A stretch of DNA of 35,190 nucleotides from Agathobacter sp. (GTDB lineage Bacteria; Bacillota; Clostridia; Lachnospirales; Lachnospiraceae): NCBI GenBank assembly GCA_017623935.1, contig JAGAOC010000055.1:1-35190 (forward strand), given 5' to 3'. Positions 1 to 7,418 of this stretch are shown piece by piece (the stretch's first letter is position 1; each line of letters opens with the position of its first letter). Made by a program: the position numbers and the translations under genes. Below the pieces are notes generated by a model. It did not search any database. It saw only the letters and a program-made list of their open reading frames with translations, and had not been told where the DNA came from.

Positions 1-120
1 ATATATTGAGCATATCTTAGGGAATACCTATCAAATAAACCCCAAGAGATTAAAAAATTGAATATTGTATGAATCTTTTACTGGATAATCTTTTGTACAC
101 TACGAAGGAGAAGCAAATAA

Positions 121-843
121 ATGGGAATTAGTACTGCCTATGACGATGTTTTTCGTACATTGGTTAATGACTGCGCAGAACTTATCATTCCAGTCATTAA
201 CGAAGTGTTTGGGGAACATTATACAGGAGAAGAAGAAATCCGTTTTTCTCCTAATGAGCATTTTATAAATTTTCAGGATGGAGGCGAGGTAAGCTATCAG
301 ATCCCTGTGGTAAAGACGCAGAAATATACGATTGATGAGATATTTGAGAAAAAGTTACTTTTCCTGATTCCTTTTTATATTTTTTCACACGAAAGCCGCT
401 TTAAGGTGTATAATACAGATGAAGAGAAAAAGAATGAATTGATTCAGGAATATGCACAGATCAGATATCGACTGGAAGAACTTGCACGGCAAGGGCAGAT
501 CAACGAATATATGAAGTGCACGATTTTGGATATGTCCAATCGGGTATTGGAGCAGATCGCAAGAAATTACGACAATGTCAGGGAAGGAGTGAGAGGAATT
601 ATGGTAGGAAAGGTGTTAGAATATGAAGCCAAGACAATCCTAAGAAGAGGATTCAGTCAGGGGCTCAGCCAGGGACTTTACCAAGGAAAGAAAGAAGAAG
701 CATTAAACAATGCAAGAAATTTTTTCCTGGATGGAGTGAAATTTGAAACAGTAAGAAAAAATATCCAGTCTCTTACAGAAGAGGAACTGACAGAAGTCTA
801 TGAGGACGTGCAGGTGCAGTTACGTCAATCTTCCAAAGCGTAG
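121..843 (+). CDS. Rpn/PD-(D/E)XK transposase-like family protein, internally deleted
   Basis: The protein resembles the Rpn (recombination-promoting nuclease)/PD-(D/E)XK family that is abundant in Lachnospiraceae. Residues 1-50 match the usual N-terminus (start MGISTAYDDVFRTL). The sequence from about residue 53 (GGEVSYQIPVVKTQKYTIDE) matches the part that normally follows the nuclease core. I recall relatives being about 100 residues longer, with a core carrying a conserved E-x-Q (HIECQS-like) motif between these two parts; that core is absent here. The C-terminal half keeps the charged helical region and a QG-rich turn near residues 178-190. The start is supported by AAGGAG about 10 bases upstream. 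The reading frame is intact, so the protein may be made, but it is unlikely to be an active nuclease. A terminator follows immediately. The family call and the deletion both rest on memory of the family. Confidence 0.7.
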   Translation: MGISTAYDDVFRTLVNDCAELIIPVINEVFGEHYTGEEEIRFSPNEHFINFQDGGEVSYQIPVVKTQKYTIDEIFEKKLLFLIPFYIFSHESRFKVYNTDEEKKNELIQEYAQIRYRLEELARQGQINEYMKCTILDMSNRVLEQIARNYDNVREGVRGIMVGKVLEYEAKTILRRGFSQGLSQGLYQGKKEEALNNARNFFLDGVKFETVRKNIQSLTEEELTEVYEDVQVQLRQSSKA

Positions 844-866
844 GAAAATAGCAGAATGGAAAGAGG

Positions 867-906
867 TTGCCATCGGAATGAGGATCGTTCCGGTGGCAAT
901 TTTATG
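867..906 (+). terminator. Intrinsic terminator of the Rpn-family gene
   Basis: A 12-bp stem pairs TTGCCATCGGAA with TTCCGGTGGCAA (one G-T wobble) around a 9-base loop and runs into TTTTAT. It lies 24 bases after the stop codon. The 844-1220 gap otherwise holds the 52-bp hairpin repeat and a probable thyA promoter. I see nothing else convincing in it. Confidence 0.75.
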
Positions 907-910
907 TTTA

Positions 911-962
911 CTAGGAACTTCCTCTGGAATTCCCTAGCAAACAAAAGACACTACGTGTCAAT
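911..962 (-). repeat. Dispersed 52-bp hairpin repeat, copy 1
   Basis: Read on the minus strand, this segment matches 15143-15194 at 48 of 52 positions. It starts with a small palindrome, GACAC-GTA-GTGTC, and ends with a large one, CTAGGGAATTCC-AGA-GGAAGTTCCTAG. In this copy the large stem has two mismatches. It starts four bases after the Rpn gene terminator. Size and structure fit a REP/MITE-like non-coding repeat. No protein is encoded. Confidence 0.75.
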
Positions 963-1153
963 TTAAGGATCCCTTGTTTTAGAATTTTTAATGCGGAATT
1001 TCTGCAGATAAGAGCATAAGGAGCTATGCAAATTCACACCATAATCAAAATGAACGGAGGTCATATTGCGGTTTTGGGGCGGAAAGTACGTATTTTGCCC
1101 TTCATTATTTATTCATATAAGAAAAGATTAGGGGCTTGTATATTCCTTAAATT

Positions 1154-1183
1154 TTCGGTAAAATAAACATTTAAGAATATAAT
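1154..1183 (+). promoter_or_regulatory. Probable thyA promoter
   Basis: TATAAT at 1178-1183 is a perfect -10 box, 37 bases before the thyA start. The only candidate -35, TTCGGT at 1154-1159 (18-base spacer), is poor. The surrounding sequence is very A+T-rich, which lowers the weight of the match. Confidence 0.4.
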
Positions 1184-1220
1184 GAGAAAATAAGATAATA
1201 ACAATAGAAGGAGAAAATCT

Positions 1221-2069
1221 ATGAGTCTGGCAGATAAGATTTTTGTAGATATGTGCAGAGATATTCTGGAGAACGGAACCAGTACCGAAGGAGAGAAGGT
1301 GCGTCCGCACTGGGAAGATGGTACAAGTGCGTATACCATTAAGAAATTCGGAGTGGTGAACCGTTACGATCTGTCTAAGGAATTTCCGGCGATTACTTTG
1401 CGGAAGACGGCCATTAAGACCTGTACCGAGGAAATGCTTTGGATCTGGCAGAGAAAATCTAACAACATTCATGATCTAAAGAGTACCGTCTGGGATGAGT
1501 GGGCAGATGAGACCGGTTCCATTGGAAAAGCCTATGGTTACCAGATGGGCGTTAAGCATCAATATAAAGAAGGCATGATGGATCAGGTGGATCGAGTCAT
1601 TTATGATCTGAAGAACAATCCATTCAGCCGCCGTATTATGACCAATATTTATGTTCACCAGGATCTTCACGAGATGCATTTATATCCATGCGCATACAGC
1701 ATGACTTTTAATGTAACCCAGAAAAAAGGCGAGGATAAGCTGACATTAAATGCAATCTTAAATCAGCGTTCCCAGGATATTTTAACAGCAAATAACTGGA
1801 ATGTGTGTCAGTACGCAGTATTGGTGCATATGCTGGCTCAGGTTTGTGACATGAATCCGGGAGAACTGGTTCATGTGATCGCAGACGCTCATATTTATGA
1901 CAGACATATTCCTGTTGTAAAAGAATTGATTCAAAGAGAGCAGTATCCGGCACCAAAGTTTTGGCTGAATCCGGAGATCAAAGATTTCTATCAGTTTACC
2001 ACAGATGATATTAAGATCACCGATTATGTGACCGGACCACAGGTAAAGGACATTCCGGTAGCAATTTAA
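1221..2069 (+). CDS. thyA: Thymidylate synthase
   Basis: It makes dTMP from dUMP using methylenetetrahydrofolate, releasing dihydrofolate, which the next gene product (FolA) recycles. The catalytic cysteine is C157 in HLYPCAYSMTF. The dUMP-binding LNQRSQD segment and the ADAHIYDRH segment are present, and the protein ends in the family's PVAI tail. At 282 residues it is slightly longer than E. coli ThyA (264). ATG at 1221 is preceded by GAAGGAG. It is probably co-transcribed with folA, 51 bases downstream. A second, diverged copy of the final 13 codons sits directly after the stop codon (see the repeat at 2031-2107), which suggests that this allele replaced an older one. Confidence 0.97.
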   Translation: MSLADKIFVDMCRDILENGTSTEGEKVRPHWEDGTSAYTIKKFGVVNRYDLSKEFPAITLRKTAIKTCTEEMLWIWQRKSNNIHDLKSTVWDEWADETGSIGKAYGYQMGVKHQYKEGMMDQVDRVIYDLKNNPFSRRIMTNIYVHQDLHEMHLYPCAYSMTFNVTQKKGEDKLTLNAILNQRSQDILTANNWNVCQYAVLVHMLAQVCDMNPGELVHVIADAHIYDRHIPVVKELIQREQYPAPKFWLNPEIKDFYQFTTDDIKITDYVTGPQVKDIPVAI

Positions 2070-2107
2070 CTGGATTGCAAGTGAAAAATATTCCGGTAGC
2101 AATTTAA
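2031..2107 (+). repeat. Diverged tandem copy of the thyA 3' end
   Basis: The last 13 codons of thyA (2031-2069, TGPQVKDIPVAI-stop) recur at 2069-2107 as TGLQVKNIPVAI-stop. The period is 38 bp, so the second copy is in another frame and lies after the true stop. There are nine base differences in 39. Four of the six changed codons are synonymous, and the last 18 bases are identical. That pattern suggests the second copy evolved as coding sequence in another thyA allele and is now a remnant. Confidence 0.85.
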
Positions 2108-2120
2108 TAAGGAGAGACGT

Positions 2121-2612
2121 ATGAATTTAATCGCAGCAGTAGATAAAAATTGGGCAATTGGAAAAAATAATCAGCTTTTGGTAAGGATTCCAATGGATCA
2201 GAAATTTTTCCGGGAGACAACCACTGGAAAAGTCGTAGTGATGGGAAGAAAGACGCTGGAAAGCTTTCCAAATGGAGCCCCTTTAAAGAATCGTACTAAC
2301 ATCGTATTGACTCATAATCCAAATTATCAGGTCAAAGACGCCATTGTGGTTCATTCCATGGATGAGCTTCATGAGGAATTGAAAAAATATCCAAGTGAGG
2401 ATATTTATGTCATTGGCGGAGAGAAGATCTATGAGCAGCTTTTAGACGAGTGTGATGTGGCTCATATTACAAAGATCGATTATGCTTATGACGCAGATGC
2501 ATATTTCCCAAATCTGGATGAAAAACCAGAGTGGAAGGTGACAGCGGACAGTGAAGAACAGACCTATTTCGATCTGGAATTTTATTTCTATAAGTACGAG
2601 AAGGTTCAGTAA
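2121..2612 (+). CDS. folA: Dihydrofolate reductase
   Basis: This enzyme reduces dihydrofolate to tetrahydrofolate with NADPH, closing the cycle opened by ThyA. The N-terminal MNLIAAVDKNWAIGKNNQL contains the substrate/cofactor loop. D26 in IPMDQKFF is the expected catalytic acid. The NADPH-binding VVVMGRKTLES segment and YVIGGEKIYEQLL follow in the usual order. Its 163 residues are normal for the family. The SD is GGAGAG, 4 bases upstream of ATG. The stop codon overlaps the start of the next gene (TAATG), so translation of the two is probably coupled. Confidence 0.97.
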   Translation: MNLIAAVDKNWAIGKNNQLLVRIPMDQKFFRETTTGKVVVMGRKTLESFPNGAPLKNRTNIVLTHNPNYQVKDAIVVHSMDELHEELKKYPSEDIYVIGGEKIYEQLLDECDVAHITKIDYAYDADAYFPNLDEKPEWKVTADSEEQTYFDLEFYFYKYEKVQ

Positions 2613-3556
2613 TGAGTGATTTTATATTCAGTTTAAATGTGACCATGCCGATCTTTCTTGTTATGGTGATCGGTTGGGCATTGAAACAGATTGGCATGCT
2701 GGATGATCATTTTGTATCTGTTGCCAACAAATTCAATTTTAAAGTAACACTACCTTTTATGGTGTTTCAGGATATTGCGGCAGTCAATATCAGAGAGGTA
2801 TTCGACTTAAAATTCGTACTGTTTTGCGCAATTTCTACCAGCATCTGTTTCTGGGAAATTTGGGGAGCTGTCAAGGTGTTCCTAAAAGACAAAGGTCTTA
2901 GAGGAGCCTTTGTGCAGGCGTCTTTCCGTAGCAGTGCAGCAGTTATGGGACTGGCGTTTATCAGCAATATTTATGGAAGCTCCGCCATGGGACCTTTGAT
3001 GATCATAGGAGCAGTGCCTCTTTATAATATTTATTCCGTACTGGTCCTTACTTTTGAGGCAGATACCGAAGAGAAGGATACGGGAAAGATCAAAGAGGCT
3101 TGTATTAATATAGTAAAAAACCCGATCATTATTGCTATTGCGCTGGGACTGGTGGCATCCTTTTTCCAGCTGGATTTTCCGGTTATGGTGGATAAGACGA
3201 TTTCAAATGTTGCAAAAATGGCTACACCATTGGCACTGATCGCTTTAGGTGCCGGTTTTGAGGGAAAAAAAGCCTTGGCCAAGATCAAGCCTACCATTTG
3301 GGCGTCTGCCATTAAGCTGGTCATACAGCCCCTGGTATTTTTGCCGGTTGCTGTAAAAATGGGATTTACAGGAGAACAACTGATCGCAATTTTGATCATG
3401 CTGGCAGCACCAGCTACGCCAAGCTGTTACATAATGGCTAAGAACATGAAAAATGATGGTGTTTTGACCGCAAGTATCGTGGTCATGACCACATTGCTGG
3501 CAGCATTTACCCTGACAGGGTGGATTTATCTTTTGAAAATGTTAGCTTTAATATAA
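2612..3556 (+). CDS. AEC-family (auxin efflux carrier/malate permease type) transporter
   Basis: This is an integral membrane protein of 314 residues, the usual length of the AEC (auxin efflux carrier) family, which includes bacterial malate permeases. About ten hydrophobic segments are visible in two clusters, separated by a charged loop around residues 145-165 (EADTEEKDTGKIKEA). The conserved AAPATPSCYIMAKNM segment near residue 270 is typical of the second half of these carriers. The substrate cannot be told from sequence; organic acids are the most common. It starts within the stop codon of folA and is followed 19 bases later by ilvB, so it probably belongs to the same transcript. Confidence 0.85.
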   Translation: MSDFIFSLNVTMPIFLVMVIGWALKQIGMLDDHFVSVANKFNFKVTLPFMVFQDIAAVNIREVFDLKFVLFCAISTSICFWEIWGAVKVFLKDKGLRGAFVQASFRSSAAVMGLAFISNIYGSSAMGPLMIIGAVPLYNIYSVLVLTFEADTEEKDTGKIKEACINIVKNPIIIAIALGLVASFFQLDFPVMVDKTISNVAKMATPLALIALGAGFEGKKALAKIKPTIWASAIKLVIQPLVFLPVAVKMGFTGEQLIAILIMLAAPATPSCYIMAKNMKNDGVLTASIVVMTTLLAAFTLTGWIYLLKMLALI

Positions 3557-3575
3557 ATAGTGAAAGGATATATTT

Positions 3576-5297
3576 ATGGATATCACAGGAAGAAAATTAT
3601 TTGTGAAAGCATTGGAAGAAGAAGGGGTTGATACCATTTTCGGTTATCCGGGAGGAACGGTAACAGACCTTTTTGATGAATTATATAAGACAGATTCTCT
3701 TCGGCTTGTCCTTCCAAGACATGAGCAGGGATTGATTCATGCAGCAGAAGGTTATGCAAAGTCAACGGGAAAGGTTGGGGTGTGTCTGGTAACAAGTGGA
3801 CCAGGAGCCACCAATATCATTACAGGATTGGCAGATGCCCATTATGATAATATTCCGTTGGTATGTTTTACGGGTCAGGTGCCATTAGGACTGATCGGAA
3901 ATGATGCATTCCAGGAAGTAGACATTGTAGGAATGACCAGAAGTGTCACCAAGTACGGTGTCACAGTCCGCAATCGTGCAGAATTAGGCAAGATCATTAA
4001 AATGGCATTTTATATTGCAAGAACTGGAAAACCAGGACCGGTTATCGTAGATATTCCAAAGGATATTCAGACCACTTTAGGACCGGCTCAGTATCCGGAT
4101 AAGATCGATATCCGGGGATATAAGCCAAATGAAAGTGTTCATGTAGGTCAGTTGAAACGTGCCTATAAGATGTTAAAATCCGCGAAAAAGCCACTGATCC
4201 TGGCTGGTGGCGGAATCAATATCGCAAGAGCCAACGAGAAATTACAGATTTTTGCAGAGAAGATGAATGTTCCGGTTGTTACCACCATTATGGGAAAAGG
4301 CGCTCTTCCGACTACTCATCCACTTTATATTGGAAATACCGGTATGCATGGAAAATATGCTTCCAACAAAGCCGTAAGTGAATGTGACGTGCTGTTTTCC
4401 ATTGGAACCCGTTTTAACGACCGAATTACCGGTGATCTGAACGAGTTCGCCCCAAAAGCAAAGATCGTACATATTGACGTAGATACGGCTTCGATTTCCA
4501 GAAACGTAGTCGTAGATGTTCCTGTGGTTTCTGACGCAAATCTTGCATTGGAGAAGCTTATTGAATGGGCAGAACCAAAGAAGACCAAGGGCTGGCAGGA
4601 AGAAATCCGCGCTTGGGACAAAGAAAATCCACTGGAAATGCGAAGAGATAGAGGTATGACACCTCAGATGATCATTGAGCATATTAATAAGAATTTTCCA
4701 ACAGGAATTTATGTAACAGACGTAGGTCAGCACCAGATGTGGGCAACTCAGTATCTGGAGTTAGGACCAGACAGCCAGATGATCACTTCCGGTGGTCTTG
4801 GAACCATGGGATTTGGTTTTCCGGCAGCCATCGGTGCAAAGATCGCTAATCCAGACAAAGATGTAGTATGTATCTGTGGTGACGGCGGTTTCCAGATGAA
4901 TATTCAGGAAATGGCAACCGCAGTGACCCAGGGAACAGGAATCGTGGTATGTTTATTTAACAATTACTATCTGGGAATGGTTCGTCAGATGCAGGAGCTT
5001 TTCTATGGAAAACGCTATAGTGCAACCTGCCTTAGAAAACGTCCATCCTGTCCTTCTAACTGTAAAGGACCAAATGACGCCTGCCCGAAATATGTGCCAG
5101 ATTTTATCAAGTTGGCAGACAGCTACGGTGCTCATGGAATCCGCGTAGAAAAGGAAGAAGAGATCGACGTAGCCTTTGAAGAGGCAAGAAAACATCCGAA
5201 CGTACCAGTTATTATTGAGTTCATGATCTCCACAGATGAGATCGTACTCCCAATGGTAAAAAGCGGAAATCCAATGAGTGAAATGATATTAAAATAG
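3576..5297 (+). CDS. ilvB: Acetolactate synthase, large (catalytic) subunit
   Basis: This ThDP enzyme condenses pyruvate with pyruvate or 2-oxobutyrate, the first step in valine, leucine and isoleucine synthesis. The catalytic glutamate is E50 in PRHEQGLIHAAEGYA. The C-terminal ThDP/Mg motif is GDGGFQMNIQEMATAV with NNYYLGMVRQMQ after it. The protein is 573 residues. Near the active-site flap there is a cysteine-rich stretch with C485, C492, C496 and C503 (C-x6-C-x3-C-x6-C), which E. coli enzymes lack. I believe similar stretches occur in some clostridial homologues. AAAGGA precedes ATG. The small subunit gene follows 11 bases later. Confidence 0.95.
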   Translation: MDITGRKLFVKALEEEGVDTIFGYPGGTVTDLFDELYKTDSLRLVLPRHEQGLIHAAEGYAKSTGKVGVCLVTSGPGATNIITGLADAHYDNIPLVCFTGQVPLGLIGNDAFQEVDIVGMTRSVTKYGVTVRNRAELGKIIKMAFYIARTGKPGPVIVDIPKDIQTTLGPAQYPDKIDIRGYKPNESVHVGQLKRAYKMLKSAKKPLILAGGGINIARANEKLQIFAEKMNVPVVTTIMGKGALPTTHPLYIGNTGMHGKYASNKAVSECDVLFSIGTRFNDRITGDLNEFAPKAKIVHIDVDTASISRNVVVDVPVVSDANLALEKLIEWAEPKKTKGWQEEIRAWDKENPLEMRRDRGMTPQMIIEHINKNFPTGIYVTDVGQHQMWATQYLELGPDSQMITSGGLGTMGFGFPAAIGAKIANPDKDVVCICGDGGFQMNIQEMATAVTQGTGIVVCLFNNYYLGMVRQMQELFYGKRYSATCLRKRPSCPSNCKGPNDACPKYVPDFIKLADSYGAHGIRVEKEEEIDVAFEEARKHPNVPVIIEFMISTDEIVLPMVKSGNPMSEMILK

Positions 5298-5308
5298 GAG
5301 GTCTTGAT

Positions 5309-5815
5309 ATGTCAACAATGAAAAATCGATGGATTGCATTATATGTAGAAAATCAGGTCGGTGTACTTGCCAAGGTCTCCGGGCTGTTTTCAGCAAAATC
5401 TTACAACTTACAGTCTCTTACAGTAGGAACTACAGAAGATGAGACAATTTCCCGCATGACCATTTGCGTTACCAGTGATGATATCACTTTTGAACAGATT
5501 AAAAAACAGTTAAATTCCATGGTAGAGGTCATTAAGGTCATTGATCTTACCGCAGTACCTCTTCATATGAAAGAGATCCTTTTTGCAAAAGTCTTTGATA
5601 TTAACGCTCAGCAGATGGCAGAGCTGTTCCAGATCGCCCAGGTATTCCAGGTAGATGTGGTGGATATCGGTGCGGACAGCGCACTGTTAGAGTGTAAGCT
5701 CACAGAGCGCAGAAATAACGAACTGATCGCTTTATTAAAGTCCAAGTTCAAAAAGATTTCTGTAGTACGTGGTGGCGCAGTAGCCATTGAGACCATTAGT
5801 ACAGGATGTAGATAA
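5309..5815 (+). CDS. ilvN: Acetolactate synthase, small (regulatory) subunit
   Basis: This is the regulatory partner of IlvB. An ACT domain occupies residues 1-80 (WIALYVENQVGVLAKVSGLF, then SLTVGTTEDETISRMTI). In the family this domain binds valine for feedback control. The C-terminal domain (about 85-168) matches the usual second small-subunit domain. The length of 168 residues is standard. AGGAGGT lies upstream of the ATG, and the gene directly follows ilvB. A strong terminator begins 8 bases after the stop, marking the end of this transcription unit. No T-box or leader peptide is visible upstream of ilvB, where the gap is only 19 bases. Confidence 0.95.
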   Translation: MSTMKNRWIALYVENQVGVLAKVSGLFSAKSYNLQSLTVGTTEDETISRMTICVTSDDITFEQIKKQLNSMVEVIKVIDLTAVPLHMKEILFAKVFDINAQQMAELFQIAQVFQVDVVDIGADSALLECKLTERRNNELIALLKSKFKKISVVRGGAVAIETISTGCR

Positions 5816-5822
5816 GAAAATC

Positions 5823-5866
5823 AAACCCGGAAAACAACCTCAGACGAGGTTATTTCCCGGGTTTTT
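5823..5866 (+). terminator. Terminator after ilvN
   Basis: A long stem starts with AAACCCGGAAA and closes with TTTCCCGGGTTT. The inner stem AACCTC/GAGGTT has an AGAC loop, and TTTTT follows. It separates the thyA-ilvN block from the minus-strand XRE gene. Confidence 0.9.
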
Positions 5867-5877
5867 AGCTTCTTAAT

Positions 5878-6735
5878 CTATAAAGCAGCTCGCTTTCGTT
5901 TTCGGCTCAAAGTATATATCATATAACAAAGCAGTCCAATAAAAAGCATATCTGCCAGCGTGGTTACGACACTATTTGAAAAAATCTGATCGTAGGTTGA
6001 GGCTGAGACAGCAGAATGAATCCGATAAATGAAACTGATCATTTTTATAATCTCATATAATACGCAAATGACATACAGTTTTAATGGGCTCTGATTCTTA
6101 TTTCCTATGAAGTAGTGGGCAAATAAACAGAGGATGATCAGATAAATGGCAGCCACTACAATACAAAAGATCCTTCCATATAGGGTTGGTATTTTTGTTA
6201 TATCAATCAAACAATTAAGGGCGAGTGTTCCAAAAAATATGGACGAAAGAATCGAGGCAATTTTCGGATTTAGCCGATCTCGAATGGACATTATCATGCC
6301 ATAAGCCAGCAGGAGAGTAAGAGCAAATAATTTTAATAAATTGACATAACTATAAAATCGATCTGCCATATCCAACTGAGGCAGAACATCCCGATCAATA
6401 TTAATGAAGAGACGATTAACGCCCCAGAGGGATAAGATTAGATAACACATAAACACAACTGACATAATTGCAGTTTGAATTCCTTTTGAGAGAGAAGAAT
6501 CTAAGATCGCATTTTTCTCTGGATACATTTTTACATCTTCCTCATCTAATAGTTCGTCTAAAGAAATATCTAAAAATTGAGACATTTTTTTAGCGGTCAT
6601 TAAATCCGGATATCGGGAACCTCCTTCCCATCGTGAAACAGCCTGTCTTGTTACAAAAAGATGGTCAGCGAGAGTCTGTTGCGTAATTCCTTTTTCAGTT
6701 CTAGCCTTTTTTAAGTTTTCACCAAATTCAGCCAT
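5878..6735 (-). CDS. XRE-family regulator with C-terminal membrane domain
   Basis: Residues 1-60 form a Cro/CI-type helix-turn-helix (FGENLKKARTEKGITQQTLA, then VTRQAVSRWEGG). After a short linker, residues 85-280 contain about six hydrophobic segments, so this is a membrane-tethered DNA-binding protein of 285 residues ending in RKRKRAAL. The open frame extends upstream to 6819, but I chose ATG at 6735 because it gives the normal start of the HTH domain and has AAAGGA upstream. A TATAAT at 6779-6784 (minus strand) may be its -10 box, without a clear -35. Its target and signal are unknown. It diverges from the MarR gene. Confidence 0.85.
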   Translation of the reverse strand: MAEFGENLKKARTEKGITQQTLADHLFVTRQAVSRWEGGSRYPDLMTAKKMSQFLDISLDELLDEEDVKMYPEKNAILDSSLSKGIQTAIMSVVFMCYLILSLWGVNRLFINIDRDVLPQLDMADRFYSYVNLLKLFALTLLLAYGMIMSIRDRLNPKIASILSSIFFGTLALNCLIDITKIPTLYGRIFCIVVAAIYLIILCLFAHYFIGNKNQSPLKLYVICVLYEIIKMISFIYRIHSAVSASTYDQIFSNSVVTTLADMLFIGLLCYMIYTLSRKRKRAAL

Positions 6736-6822
6736 AATAAAATAATTCCTTTCGTTGAATTCCCTGCAAGGTGGTTTTATTATAACTGCTGTTTGGAAAA
6801 AATGAAAGCAACACCACAAGTT

Positions 6823-6855
6823 GTGCGGGGTGACAGGGTGTCACCCCTAGCGCAC
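6823..6855. repeat. G+C-rich hairpin between divergent regulators
   Basis: GGGGTGACA and TGTCACCCC form a perfect 9-bp stem around GGG. It is extended by GTGC/GCAC across a 4-base bulge. It lies between the promoters of the XRE and MarR genes and has no T-run on either side. It could be a protein-binding palindrome or a small dispersed repeat. No second copy is present in this window. Confidence 0.6.
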
Positions 6856-6889
6856 TCTCTTGCCCAGACAGTTTTTTATAGAAAAAGAT

Positions 6890-6940
6890 GTTGACAACTC
6901 AACAACTTTCATGCATAATACGAGAAGTTGACAATTCAAC
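6890..6940 (+). promoter_or_regulatory. marR promoter with two matching operator palindromes
   Basis: TTGACA (6891-6896) and CATAAT (6914-6919) are separated by 17 bases and form a good sigma-A promoter. Two near-identical 14-bp palindromes, GTTGACAACTCAAC (6890-6903) and GTTGACAATTCAAC (6927-6940), lie on the -35 box and at the expected transcription start. They are 37 bp apart. MarR proteins bind palindromes of this kind over their own promoters, so autorepression is the likely role. Confidence 0.7.
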
Positions 6941-6962
6941 GTTTGACAAAGGAGTGAAAGTA

Positions 6963-7418
6963 ATGGTCGAAAGATTTGAGAGATTTTTATTTACCATTTC
7001 GGAGATTTCCCGCAGCTGGCACAAGATCGCAGCGGATGAAATGGAGAAATACGATTTAAAAGGACCTCATGCAATTTATCTGACTACTATGTATCGTTAT
7101 GAAGAAGGGATTACCGCGGCAAGGCTGTCCGAGCTTTGCGGAAAGGACAAGTCGGATGTGTCCCGCATGATGAACATCATGGAGAAAAAGGGACTGGTAA
7201 AGAAAGAAGGAGTTAACCAGAATCTTTACCGGGCACTCTTGAAATTGACGGATGAAGGAAAAGTTGCAGCAGAGCATGTGCGTGAAAGAGCAAGTCTTGC
7301 GGTGGAGATCGCAGGAAAAGATCTGACGGAAGAGAAGCGGGAGATCTTCTATGAATCCTTGGAGACAATTGCTTCTAACCTTAAGGAACTCAGTAAGGAA
7401 GGGCTTCCGAAGAAGTAA
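6963..7418 (+). CDS. MarR-family transcriptional regulator
   Basis: This 151-residue winged-helix protein has the MarR layout: an N-terminal dimer helix, recognition region ITAARLSELCGKDKSDVSRM, wing segment KKGLVKKEGVNQNLYRALLKLT, and C-terminal helices. An upstream in-frame ATG at 6888 lies inside the promoter. I chose ATG 6963 because AAGGAG sits just upstream. The gene probably represses itself and the following amidase through the two palindromes at 6890-6940. The ligand is unknown. Given the neighbour it may be an amide or another product of that enzyme, which is inference only. Confidence 0.88.
   Translation: MVERFERFLFTISEISRSWHKIAADEMEKYDLKGPHAIYLTTMYRYEEGITAARLSELCGKDKSDVSRMMNIMEKKGLVKKEGVNQNLYRALLKLTDEGKVAAEHVRERASLAVEIAGKDLTEEKREIFYESLETIASNLKELSKEGLPKK

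Noticed and set aside
1026-1166. Possible 46-residue open frame (start MQIHTIIKMNGG) before thyA, with AAGGA 3 bases upstream
   Set aside because: It overlaps the likely thyA -35 region, has no recognisable features, and is short enough to occur by chance.
2031-2107. Prophage or integrative element att site at the thyA 3' end
   Set aside because: The direct repeats have no DNA between them and no integrase gene is nearby; kept only as one possible history of the duplicated tail.
3557-3575. T-box or leader-peptide attenuator before ilvB
   Set aside because: The gap is only 19 bases and contains just an SD; there is no room for a leader structure.
4242-4733. Minus-strand open frame of 163 codons inside ilvB
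   Set aside because: It lies wholly within a clear coding gene on the other strand, has no SD, and its translation is unlike a real protein.
6888-6962. N-terminal extension of the MarR protein from ATG 6888
   Set aside because: It would place the start inside the promoter and operators and lacks an SD; ATG 6963 has a clear AAGGAG.
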